A DNA stretch of 64,000 nucleotides. Origin: Sceloporus undulatus. Its lineage: Eukaryota; Chordata; Lepidosauria; Squamata; Phrynosomatidae. The DNA lies in the NCBI RefSeq assembly GCF_019175285.1, contig NC_056530.1, forward strand, positions 6,542,770 to 6,606,769, in the 5' to 3' direction. The translations under genes were made by a program, and so were the position numbers. The notes under the pieces were generated by a model that had not been told where the DNA came from, searched no databases, and was given only the letters and a program-made list of their open reading frames with translations. Shown here in pieces: positions 36,101-42,955 of this stretch. Numbering within the stretch: position 1 is the first letter of the stretch; the number at the start of each line of letters is the position of its first letter.

Positions 36101-37591
36101 GGACACAGTATTCCAGATGAGGCCTGACCAGAGCAGAATATAGTGGCACTATTACGTCCCTTGATCTAGACACTATACTTCTATTGATGCAGCCTAAAAT
36201 CACATTGGCCTTTTTAGCTGCTGCATAACACTGTTGACAGCTTAGTGGATAGTACAACACAGTGTGCTCTCTGCGGTGATATAGAATGGTGTTGAAACAA
36301 TGGATTGGATTCAGATTCACCCATAAACATAGAAATAGGCCCACTGAAATTAATGAGACTTACATTAGACATAAATCAGTGTGATAACTGTTGTTGGAAA
36401 TGAATCCCCATATATTTTAAGGCTTCATAATTTGAAACTGTGGTGACCAAAGCAGAATAGAGTGGCACTATTACTTACAGTGTGCCTGTGTTATATGCGG
36501 GTGCGCTATACGCAGCTTTGAGCATAGGGGCTCAAGCTGCGTGGAGCGCACGGGGCGGCATGTCCCATTCAAATGAATGGGACGTGCACCCATGGCGCGC
36601 ATGCGCTGCTGTGCATGAGCACATTCACTTGAATGGGGCTTGAGCATAGACAGAATTTGTCTTACGTGGGGAGGGGGTCCGGACTGGGTCCCCCACACAA
36701 GGCGAGGTTCCACTGTATTTTATTCATTTATTGATTTCTTCCCTTCACTGTACTCTCATAGATCCAGCCCAGAATAGCATTGGCCTTGTCAACCTACTTT
36801 CTGAATTGTGGAGCCTAGAACTGGATGCCATATTAACATTAAATGAGCTCCTTGGGTTGTGAGTTCCTGCACGGAAGGCCTTGGGCCGGATGGCCCTTGT
36901 GGCTCTCCCAACTCTAAGCTCTCATGTTGGACCCACTTGGCCTATCTTAGACTGCCCTTCTCCTCGGAGCAACGCCAAGGACATCTCTACTCCGCTGATC
37001 AGTGCGCTGAAGCTCTCCCAAAGGCTCTCCTGAACTTTTGGACTCCCAAGGCCCATAGCTCCCAGGCAGCTTGCCCAAAAATTGATCAGGGATTCTGGGA
37101 GCTGGAGTCTAAAAAGCCTGGAGCAGCCAAGGTTGAGAACCAGTGCCTAAGCCGGTGGTCATACTCAGTCAAAGCTAAGTGCCCCAAGAAAGCTGGGCAG
37201 TCCTTTTAGCGCTCTTGAAGGGATGCAAAGCTAAGCCGAGGCTGGAGTCCTTGGCTGGGACCGAACTGGCAGCCCTTTCGCTTCCAACTCAACGGAAGGA
37301 AGGAGGAGGCGCGCTCCCTGCCTTTCCTCCCAATCCATTCCGCGCGGGAAAGGACGAAGAAAGGGCGCGCATGCGCACTGGGCCCGGCCCGCGCTGACAG
37401 CAGCAGGAGGAGGAGGAGGGCCTGACTAGGCCCAGGCCTGCCTTGCGAGAGAGGGAAGCCGGCCTGCCGCCGCCGCCGCCTCACCCGTTCTTCAGGTCCA
37501 CTTCCAGGATTTTCCCGTAGCCCTTGAAGAACCGCTCCACGTCCCGTTCCCGGGCCTGGTAACTGAGGCGGCCGATGTAGACCCGCGGCAT
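19778..37591 (-). CDS. SRSF4: SRSF4, serine/arginine-rich splicing factor 4 (six coding exons)
   Basis: SR protein that binds exonic splicing enhancers and recruits spliceosome parts in nuclear speckles. Coding exons, read on the minus strand: 37591-37485, 28756-28614, 27727-27615, 25866-25652, 21832-21743 and 20588-19778. All junctions are GT/AG and stay in phase, giving 1479 nt and 492 residues; human SRSF4 is about 494. RRM1 (about residues 2-72) starts [20 protein letters not shown], which separates it from SRSF6, and carries the RNP1-like YGFVEFDD. A glycine/arginine linker ([14 protein letters not shown]) follows. RRM2 (about 104-177) has the pseudo-RRM signature SWQDLKD across the exon 3/4 junction. 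From about residue 180 to the end is the RS domain, the phosphorylation target of SRPK and CLK kinases. The start is the only ATG giving the conserved N-terminus. No lesion was seen, so the gene looks functional. Confidence 0.97.
20720..21225. repeat. SRSF4 intron 5 repeats
   Basis: A Tigger-like end fragment (CCCGGGTTACGAAATTAATT, about 20733-20760) and a roughly 90-bp unit duplicated in tandem (about 21030-21130 and 21130-21220, sharing CTTCCCATTGCCC and AACCCCATGATTGCG). Confidence 0.6.
21743..21832 (-). CDS. SRSF4: SRSF4 coding exon 5 (RS domain)
   Basis: A 90-nt exon encoding [19 protein letters not shown] and a further RS-rich tail; acceptor TCAG, donor GTAAAA. Length is a multiple of three, so skipping it would keep the frame and only shorten the RS domain. 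Confidence 0.95.
22165..23421 (+). mobile_element. Tc1/mariner-type element with 70-bp minisatellite core
   Basis: Ends with the family terminus GAGTATATACGG followed by TA. The core (about 22620-23160) is about eight copies of a 70-bp unit with GGTCTGTCCTCCTTTTTGCA. A GA run lies at about 22767-22799, and a fragment of an unclassified repeat at about 22373-22480. The left end is approximate. Confidence 0.7.
22620..23160 (+). repeat. Minisatellite, 70-bp unit, about eight copies
   Basis: Units begin TTTTTGCAAGC and carry GGAGTCCTTGGGGTGGAGAG. They create long meaningless open frames on both strands. Confidence 0.9.
23424..23678 (+). mobile_element. Tigger-like (pogo) MITE, 255 bp
   Basis: Inverted ends CAGTGGTACC and GGTACCACTG, flanked by TA (23422-23423 and 23679-23680). 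It landed on the terminal TA of the preceding element. Confidence 0.88.
23940..24125 (+). mobile_element. L2-type LINE 3' end
   Basis: Has TTGTAAGCCGCCCTGATC, GGGCGGGATATAAATAAAGA and an ATT run as tail. Confidence 0.7.
24200..25250. repeat. Harbinger-like repeat remnant and unassigned intron sequence
   Basis: Begins with AGGCCAAATAAAGTGGCTTTTGG, the inner end of the GGCCCCAT-family elements listed elsewhere. The right end was not found, and 24600-25250 is moderately GC-rich with nothing recognised. It is intron 4 of SRSF4. Confidence 0.4.
25385..25532 (+). mobile_element. Sauria-type SINE, 3' half
   Basis: Has the body text GGAAATGACTCGAAGGCACG and ends CAACAACAC, the Bov-B-like tail of squamate SINEs. 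Confidence 0.65.
25652..25866 (-). CDS. SRSF4: SRSF4 coding exon 4
   Basis: Encodes the rest of RRM2 ([17 protein letters not shown], then [16 protein letters not shown], then [10 protein letters not shown]) and the first RS dipeptides. Acceptor TTAG/CTAG-like, donor GTAGGT, 215 nt. The helix-1 motif SWQDLKD, used for RNA contact by SR-protein pseudo-RRMs, is completed by its first codon. Confidence 0.97.
25870..27614. repeat. SRSF4 intron 3: decayed transposons
   Basis: Tigger-like element about 26325-26545 (GTTGGTCCTTGATATATGCT end), L2 3' end about 26690-26935 (TAGATTGTACGCCATAGGCA, then AATAAAGAATAAT), and a second LINE-tail scrap about 27265-27330. No exon is seen. Confidence 0.6.
27615..27727 (-). 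CDS. SRSF4: SRSF4 coding exon 3
   Basis: Encodes [19 protein letters not shown] and the start of RRM2 ([18 protein letters not shown]). Acceptor AAAG, donor GTATGC, 113 nt. It restores the phase left by exon 2, because the split serine codon is A plus GT. Confidence 0.97.
27728..28613 (-). other. SRSF4 intron 2 with a repeat-free GC-richer island
   Basis: Short intron (886 bp) with no recognisable transposon. Most of it is AT-rich, but about 28150-28330 is clearly GC-richer. SR-protein genes, including SRSF4, are known to carry conserved poison exons used for autoregulation through nonsense-mediated decay, and this island is the natural candidate. I could not define splice sites for it with confidence. 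Confidence 0.4.
28614..28756 (-). CDS. SRSF4: SRSF4 coding exon 2
   Basis: Completes RRM1 with YGFVEFDD...[13 protein letters not shown] and begins the linker ([17 protein letters not shown]). The acceptor is CCAG, the donor GTAAGC, and the length is 143 nt. Intron 1 upstream is about 8.7 kb and full of repeats. Confidence 0.97.
29338..29591 (+). mobile_element. Tigger-like MITE, 254 bp
   Basis: Close copy of the element at 23424-23678, flanked by TA (29336-29337 and 29592-29593). Lies in SRSF4 intron 1. Confidence 0.88.
29795..30030 (-). mobile_element. Sauria-type SINE, nearly whole
   Basis: Starts at the tail (TGTTGTTGTTGTGTGCTCCA) and ends at the tRNA-derived head (AACCACTACGCCACGCTG), in reverse orientation. 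It includes the B-box-side text CCAGGATTCAAACTCTG. Confidence 0.8.
30420..30618. mobile_element. Harbinger-like foldback MITE
   Basis: Two arms of about 95 bp form a near-perfect hairpin around 30515. The right end reads GGCCCCATACAGACAGGCC when reversed, matching the 1.45-kb element at 46591. The flanking triplets are TTG and TTA. Confidence 0.75.
31150..31330 (+). pseudogene. Ty3/Gypsy pol fragment (fossil)
   Basis: A frame resembles the RNase H start of Gypsy elements ([18 protein letters not shown] against the usual FVVxTDAS...GAVLLQ). Only about 60 residues remain, with no LTRs seen. It is a broken scrap, probably old. Confidence 0.6.
31431..32138. mobile_element. Probable non-autonomous DNA transposon, 708 bp
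   Basis: Inverted ends GGGGTGAAACAGACAAGC and GCTTGTATGTTTCACCCC. Flanking triplets are ATA and ACA. The inner end text (GCCAAAAGGAGCAGTTTCTGG) relates it to the Harbinger-like group here. No transposase. Confidence 0.6.
32263..32714 (+). mobile_element. Tc1/mariner-type element with duplicated core
   Basis: TA flanks (32261-32262 and 32715-32716) and CTGTATATACTC-type ends. The core holds two copies of about 90 bp with CTGGGAAGGCAGGAACAC. Confidence 0.8.
33055..33104. repeat. ATT microsatellite after an L2-type tail
   Basis: About 16 ATT units following GGAGAGGCGGGGAAACATAAATAAT, a LINE 3' end remnant. Confidence 0.85.
33716..33951. mobile_element. Tigger-like element
   Basis: Starts TA-CAGTCCGCTC and ends GGTGCACTG. 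The inside has GGGGGATCCATTCCG and CCCATTTAAATGAATGGGG, as in the copy at 36478-36715. Confidence 0.65.
33975..34400 (+). mobile_element. Bov-B (RTE) LINE 3' region
   Basis: Decayed reverse-transcriptase text (IDYSKAF) and C-terminal text MRLSYFGCM...[10 protein letters not shown], typical of Bov-B. Broken by many small changes. Confidence 0.75.
34765..35010 (+). mobile_element. Sauria-type SINE, nearly whole
   Basis: tRNA-like head AGTGTGGTGTAATGGTTTGA with box-B-like GGTTTGAATCTC, the CCCACTGAGTGACTCTGGGT body, and the tail ACTTGAAGGCACAGATCAAC. Confidence 0.82.
35095..35225. repeat. Palindromic AGATC repeat, half copy
   Basis: Contains CTACCAAAGCTCATGCTGCC and GACAAGATCTCTCTACATAC, matching the element inside the L2 at 12627-12832. 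Confidence 0.65.
35375..36245 (-). mobile_element. CR1 LINE 3' part, reversed and interrupted
   Basis: Minus-strand text [20 protein letters not shown] and [20 protein letters not shown] is CR1 ORF2 C-terminus, and its 3' end is at about 35375. A short L2-tailed element (about 35752-35995, with an AAAT run) is inserted. Confidence 0.82.
36478..36715. mobile_element. Tigger-like MITE in a CR1 scrap
   Basis: CAGTGTGCC and GGTTCCACTG ends with TA on both sides (36476-36477 and 36716-36717). It splits a small reversed CR1 fragment whose left part ends at 36477. Confidence 0.78.
36720..37250. other. SRSF4 intron 1, near the promoter
   Basis: Includes decayed CR1 text (ATAGCATTGGCCTTGTCAAC). The rest becomes GC-richer toward the CpG island. 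No exon recognised. Confidence 0.5.
37485..37591 (-). CDS. SRSF4: SRSF4 coding exon 1
   Basis: Encodes residues 1-35 plus two bases of codon 36: the beta1-alpha1-beta2 part of RRM1, with RNP2 reading VYIGRL. The donor is GTGAGG directly after ...LKN-GG. It sits inside the CpG island. Confidence 0.96.
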
Positions 37592-37707
37592 CTCCGCCGC
37601 CAGAACGACGGCAGCAGCGGCAGCAGCAGCGAGAGGAGAGAGACCTCCCCCTTCCGCCTCCGCCTCCCGCTCTCAGGCCTCGCTCGCTCGCTCGCTCACG
37701 CACGCAA

Positions 37708-37836
37708 GCGCGCGACGTCACGACGCACGACGCCGGGGGCGTGGCTCAGGTTTTGGTGCAGCGCGCTCCAACTTCGAAAGCGCTGCACCAAAACTTGGGC
37801 CACGCCCCCCACGGCGTGCGTCATCACGTCGCGCGC
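37708..37836. promoter_or_regulatory. Long inverted repeat at the SRSF4 promoter
   Basis: The arms at 37708-37766 and 37777-37836 are near-perfect reverse complements around the centre TTCGAA. Each arm carries a GACGT-type CRE half site, a GGGGCGTGG GC box and TTTTGGTGCAGCGC. It sits just upstream of the SRSF4 first exon, between the two divergent genes. It could be an inserted palindromic element or a dyad-symmetric bidirectional promoter. Confidence 0.8.
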
Positions 37837-38045
37837 AAAAGGCGGGAATATTTATCTCCTCTTTGCCAGACTTTACCTCAGTTGGGAGGAACTGCTCCTC
37901 CTCTTAGCGCCCTCCTTTCCCTTCTGAGTCCCTCCTCCAGTTGTTTTGGACTTCGGCACCCAGAATCCTTTGCGAGCACGGCCAACGATGAGGGAATCTG
38001 CGAGGTGAAGGCAAAAACTTCAGGAGGACCAGAGGCTGAGAACCA

Positions 38046-38050
38046 CTGCT

Positions 38051-38088
<38 letters not shown>

Positions 38089-38630
38089 TATTATTAATAA
38101 TAATTTAATTAATTATTATATATAATAAAATAAATTTATTTAATTATTATTAATAAGTTAATTTATAATAATGAGTAATTTATTATTAATTTATTATTAT
38201 ACATAATAAATTAAATTAATAATAAGTTATTTTACAATTAATAATAATAAATATTTATGATTAATAAGTTAACTTATTACAATAATAATAATAAATTTAT
38301 TTATTAAGTTAATTTATTATTTAAAATAATAATAAATTTATTATTTAATAATAATGTAATTTATTATTATAAATAATAAATTTATTTAATTATTATTAAT
38401 TAGTTAATTTATTATAAATAAGAATACACAAATTATCAATTAGTAATGTTAATTTATTATTATATATAATAATAAATTTATTAATAAGTTAATTTATTAT
38501 TATAAATAATAATAAATTATTTAATTATTATCAATAATTTAATTAATTATTATTAATAATTTATTTATTATAAATAATTTAATCATTAATAATTTATTAT
38601 TATAAATAATAATAATAAATTTATATTTCC
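38046..38630. repeat. AT-rich low-complexity block
   Basis: About 580 bp made almost only of AAT, TTA and TTAATTTATTATT units, starting with a pure AAT run at 38052. It separates the SRSF4 promoter from the LINE remains. Confidence 0.92.
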
Positions 38631-38639
38631 CGCTTCTCC

Positions 38640-39710
38640 ACACGGATCACGGCAGGATTACAACAAAGTAAATACAATAAAAACAGTGATAATTACAATC
38701 AATCAATGTTTATTGATTAGCCCTTAGGCCATATCAAAATCACACAAAAGCAGATAAAACACACTATAAAAATTCTGTAGAAATTAGAAAAAGCTAAATA
38801 TAATAAATCTAAAATATGAATAAAATACCATACAGATACCATGTGAATGCCATACAATTTAAGTACAAAACCCATCAATGAAACAAAATTATAAAACTTG
38901 ATTATAAAAATCTATATAAAAGATTCAAAATACAAAAAATAGAGAAGGGGGAAAACGGCTTTAAACTGATAGTATATAAAACAAAAGATTGAACATCAGT
39001 TACACGTCAAAATTCCTCATCACCAATTGCCCCCCACATATCTAGCTCTCAACTGTATTGCTTTACATAGAAACCGAGCTGAGATCATAGATACTTTTGA
39101 ATCTTGACCACTCATGAAGTATGAAGTTCTAACATGGGTGTCCCAGAGCATTGATCTTTGATATAGGGACCAAGATACTGGTCTCTTTCCTGTTGGTACA
39201 AATCACACTTGAATAGAATATGAGCTAAATCTTCAGTCTCTTTGCCTTCACAAATACAAGTTTGCTCATCGTAAGGAATACCATTAAATCTACCATATCT
39301 TACCATTGTGTCAAGCTGATCAAATCTAGTTCGAGTAAATACCTTCCTCAGGTATTTTGGCATTTGTATTTTTAGATAGTTAGGTCTTTGAAAAGTGCAT
39401 TTAAAACAGCTCAGCCAGTTTAAATTGCCTACCTTACTACCTTACTAAGGGTGGCTATATCTTTTTGGGCCTCGATATCCTGGATTCTCTGTCTCACACC
39501 CTTTTTTGCTTTCTCATTGACTGTGCAGGTTACAGGGAGACCACAGCTCTTAATAAAGTTTGTTATTTGTCTAAACCAAGAGGACTCAGAATGGGATTGA
39601 GACTGTTCTAAGAGACATAATTTTGGTAGCCTATCTGGCCCCATTTCATTGATTTTACACAGTGGAACTAGAAATATATTCAATTCATTCACAAGCCAAA
39701 ATCAAAATGT
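38640..39710 (-). mobile_element. Unclassified non-LTR LINE, 3' part
   Basis: Minus-strand frames include RYGRFNGIPYDEQTCICEGK then ETEDLAHILFKCDLY, a CCHC-like zinc motif found after the reverse transcriptase of several LINE clades. The low-coordinate side would be its 3' end. Stops and frame changes are present. The clade was not identified. Confidence 0.65.
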
Positions 39711-39714
39711 TTAA

Positions 39715-40154
39715 TAATTACAATAAAAACTCCTGTCCTTCCCATTTTACATAATAAAATTACAATTAAAATTCTCATCAAGTCATGATCAAAATGGTCT
39801 GGACCGTTAAAGCGGATGGGGCTATTTTGCAAGGGGTCATGGTGGGAAGTCCCACCGGAAGAGGTCCGTCTTGACAGCTTTCTTAAAGGTGTTTAAGTTG
39901 GTAATAAGGTGGATCTCCTTTGGTAGGTCATTCCACAATTTTGGAGGGGCAGAAACAAAAGTCCTCTGGGAAGTGGTCGTTAACCTGGTCTTCGGTAATT
40001 GTAGTAAGTCCTTACCAGAGTTTCTGAGCATGCGGGGTGGATTATGTATTGTTTTACTTGATGTTGTAACCTTTATAACTTTAAAATGTTTTTTTTTAAA
40101 GACGGGAAAGGGGATTGTGAGCAGATGCCCCCTATAACCACAAAGGAAGGACAA
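39715..40154 (-). mobile_element. L2-type LINE ORF2 C-terminus and 3' end
   Basis: A 105-codon frame has RTFVSAPPKLWNDLPKEIH, then TNLNTFKKAVKTDLF, the classic L2/CR1-group C-terminus. The 3' end lies toward 39715. Confidence 0.75.
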
Positions 40155-40182
40155 AGTGACCTGAAGGCTAAATTAAAAGCAA

Positions 40183-40540
40183 TGGTCCAAAGCCACACTG
40201 GAGAAATAACCCAGTTTGAGACCTCTTGAACTGCCTTGGGTCAATGGCTAGGGAATTCTAGGAACTGTAGTGTCTGTGAGACATTGAGCCTTCTCTATCA
40301 GAGAGAGCTCTGGGAGGGAATTAATGGGATGTATTTTAACTGTATTTTGTATTTTTTATACTGTGTTTTACTCAATGTTGTAAGCCGCCTCGGTCCTACA
40401 GGAGAGGCGGCATATAAATAAAAAGATATTATTGTTATTGTTATAAATAACTACAGTGCCCAGGATCACTAGCCCCAAGTCATGGCGGTGAAAGCGGTCT
40501 CAAACTGGATTGTATTTACAGTGTGGTTTTGGACCTAAGT
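40183..40540. repeat. Palindromic MITE split by an L2-type tail
   Basis: Begins CACACTGGAGAAATAACCCA and ends GGATTGTATTTACAGTGTG, with a LINE 3' end (TTGTAAGCCGCCTCGGTCC then AAATAAAAAGATATT, about 40320-40440) between the arms. Confidence 0.65.
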
Positions 40541-40544
40541 GAAT

Positions 40545-42150
40545 GTAAATTCATGTTTGTGAAGTTGAAGGCTTTCAATCTTCTAGAACATGGCCACATA
40601 GCCCGAAAAACACACCAAAACTATAAATTCATGTTTCTTGCTTAGAGTTTCCATAACTGTCTACCACAAAAGCGGGAGAAATGCAGGGGACAAAATGTAG
40701 GGACGTTTGAGAAAAACTGTTATCGTGAGCTGCCTTGGGCTCCTTTCAGGGGCAAAGGCAGGATAGTAATTAAATCAATTAAATAAATAAATGGAGGACA
40801 TGACCAACTAAAACCCAAAAATATTAATAAAATTTTAACTGGAGGCCCACTAATATTGATAGGCACTTACTGACCCTTATACGAAGGCTCTATGATCAAA
40901 CCTCCTTGAGAGTAAGATGTGATCAAGAAGGGCATTTAACAGGTATGATACCCCCAATGTTTGCCAAGCAAAACACATTTCCCCCCTCCATATGTCCTTT
41001 TCTTCCACCAAGATTTGTTTCCCTCCTTTCAAGCAGTTGCAATTTGCCTACATCCTTTTTAAAAAAAACAGTATTCAAGGATGGGCAGCAGAGCTACATG
41101 TACTTGTTATATTAGTATATAATGATAGCTACATGTGATTTGGGAACTACGGTTCTGGTTAGATTCGTATTTACATTTTAGGTATTGGCACCATGCTGTT
41201 AACATTTGATCAGCTCATGATGTACTGGAATCTCTTCTGAAACCATTTTTTCACATGTATTCATGCACCCAACAGCCTATAACAATGTGCTGGATTTCAT
41301 TTTGGATGAATGCAGAACTTACCTCTGCTCAATCTCCTTTTCTTTACTTCTAGCATAATTTCTCTTCTGTAAGGTCCTTTCATTTCAGGTGTTAGCCTAC
41401 CCTTCTAGTTTTGTATCCCCTGATAACGTGTAAATTTGATAATCCATGGATTTTGGGATGGAATACTGACAAAATTCACTGAAAAAAAGCCATATTCCAA
41501 AACATCTGCTGAGGCCTGTAAAAGTCACAGCAGTCTTTGAATGCTACAGTTTATAAGCTCTGCACAAATGAACATTTTGCATTTTTCTTGACTCTGCCAG
41601 TCAAGAAACTGGCAAGTTGCTTTTTCTCTGCTCTCCCTCTAGAAGGCGTTGCAGTTCATTTCTTAATCTCCTGCTACAAAAGATCAGACACTCTTCGTCC
41701 TTGCTGCAGGTCTCATCAGGCTGTGGCTATGCTTCATGAAATACTCTCGCTGCTGTTATTAATCTTACCTGACCATGGTCTGGCAAGGTAGTCAAGGAGC
41801 AGCCATCAAGGTAAAGGTCTTTGGGGATAGGACTGCTGCACAGTATTGCCAAGAAGCAGGCATAAAATTGACTGCTGCTGGGTTTGGAGGTCAAGCAGGG
41901 ATTTAGTGACACCCTCTGCTCCTGATCAGCTTGTAGGGAGTTTGCAATAGATGCTGATTCTTTACCACAGGATCAGCTGGTAGGTAGGCTGGTATCTGCT
42001 TGAAAACATTTTGCAACAGATTCACAAGAGTTTGACTCCCACTTGTTTAACTATACTCACACAAGAGAGTAAAGCAAGAGAAATGTTACATACATAAAGT
42101 AAAACATTTCAGTTTTTGCTTCCAGATCTAATATTTCTGTTGTGTTAGAT
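40545..42150. other. Between SRSF4 and TMEM244-like: mostly unassigned
   Basis: A scrap of an unclassified repeat (about 40565-40620) and a LINE-tail remnant (about 40720-40790). 40900-42150 has no recognised repeat. The missing first coding exon of the TMEM244-like gene, perhaps 30-40 nt, may be here, but I could not pick it out. Confidence 0.5.
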
Positions 42151-42159
42151 ATGCTAATA

Positions 42160-42561
42160 CTGTATATACTCAACTATAAGTCAACCTCAGGTATAAGTCG
42201 AGGGCAAGTCTTGGGGCCAGTATTATGAATTTTGCTATGACCCATGAATAAGTCGAGGGTAAATCTTAGGGGCATATAGCAAAGAATCTAAAGGATGAAG
42301 CAAAGCAAATCAGTGTCAAAGAACTTACAAAATTCCAGCAGACACAACCCTTTGTGCCTACTCTTAAGGCTGGATGGATGAGAGAGTAGAGAGGGTCAGT
42401 GCTTCCAGTTAGATTATACACTTGCTTTTCACCAGGGGATGGTTCCTTCTTTTAAATAAGAGTTAAGATACAGTACTTAGGTTGACCCATGCATGTCGAC
42501 TCAGGTTTTTGGGGTCAATTTTATCACCTAAATTTCTAGACTTATACATGAGTATATACAG
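42160..42561 (+). mobile_element. Tc1/mariner-type MITE, 402 bp
   Basis: The best-preserved copy of the family: CTGTATATACTCAACTATAA and CATGAGTATATACAG ends, with TA at 42158-42159 and 42562-42563. It ends about 300 bp before the first visible TMEM244-like exon. Confidence 0.88.
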
Positions 42562-42869
42562 TAAATATGATTTAACTGAGTAGCTGCTTCCTTCTGAAAT
42601 TCACAATAAATTGGTGGTTTTAATTGCCATTTGATGCTTTAAAAATTACTGAGCTATAGATATTAAAATGTTGTGATATGGCAGTCTTCATGGTCATTGC
42701 TTCTCAGTTTCTGTTTCACATCCCACATATAAAATATGAGTATTAATTGGTTGACTAGTTGAGTCTTGTTCAGCTAGGAGTAGCTGTGGTAAAATCTAAA
42801 TCCATCAGTTTCCCCTGGTTCTGATCCTTTACATGTGGTTTCATTTCTTTCTCCTGTTTAACTTTTCAG

Positions 42870-42955
42870 GACATCATTCTTCATATCCTTCTCTGCCTCC
42901 TCATTTTCTACACAGTGTATTATATGACTGGGAGCATTTCGTGTGGACTGTTCAG
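42870..42955 (+). CDS. TMEM244-like exon (first transmembrane segment)
   Basis: Acceptor TTTTCAG, donor GTAAGA, 86 nt. Translates to [19 protein letters not shown] followed by TGSISCGLF, a hydrophobic helix like the first membrane segment of TMEM244. It ends two bases into an arginine codon completed by the next exon. Confidence 0.85.

Larger units (their letters stand above)
37260..37840 (-). promoter_or_regulatory. SRSF4: SRSF4 CpG-island promoter
   Basis: CpG-dense stretch around the first exon. It includes a CCG-rich donor flank (37470-37480), CTCG repeats at 37680-37696, a CRE-like GACGTCAC (37714-37721) and GGGGCGTGGC GC/KLF boxes on both sides of a dyad. An NRF1-like GCGCATGCGCAC lies about 37367-37378, inside intron 1. 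No TATA box is evident. The start site is inferred to lie between 37591 and about 37740. Confidence 0.75.

Noticed and set aside
19778-37591. SRSF6 or SRSF5 as the identity of the SR gene
   Set aside because: The N-terminus [20 protein letters not shown] and the very long RS tail fit SRSF4; SRSF6 has a different beta1-alpha1 text and a shorter tail.
37206-37721. 171-codon minus-strand frame over the SRSF4 promoter
   Set aside because: It overlaps SRSF4 exon 1 in another frame and is CpG-island composition.
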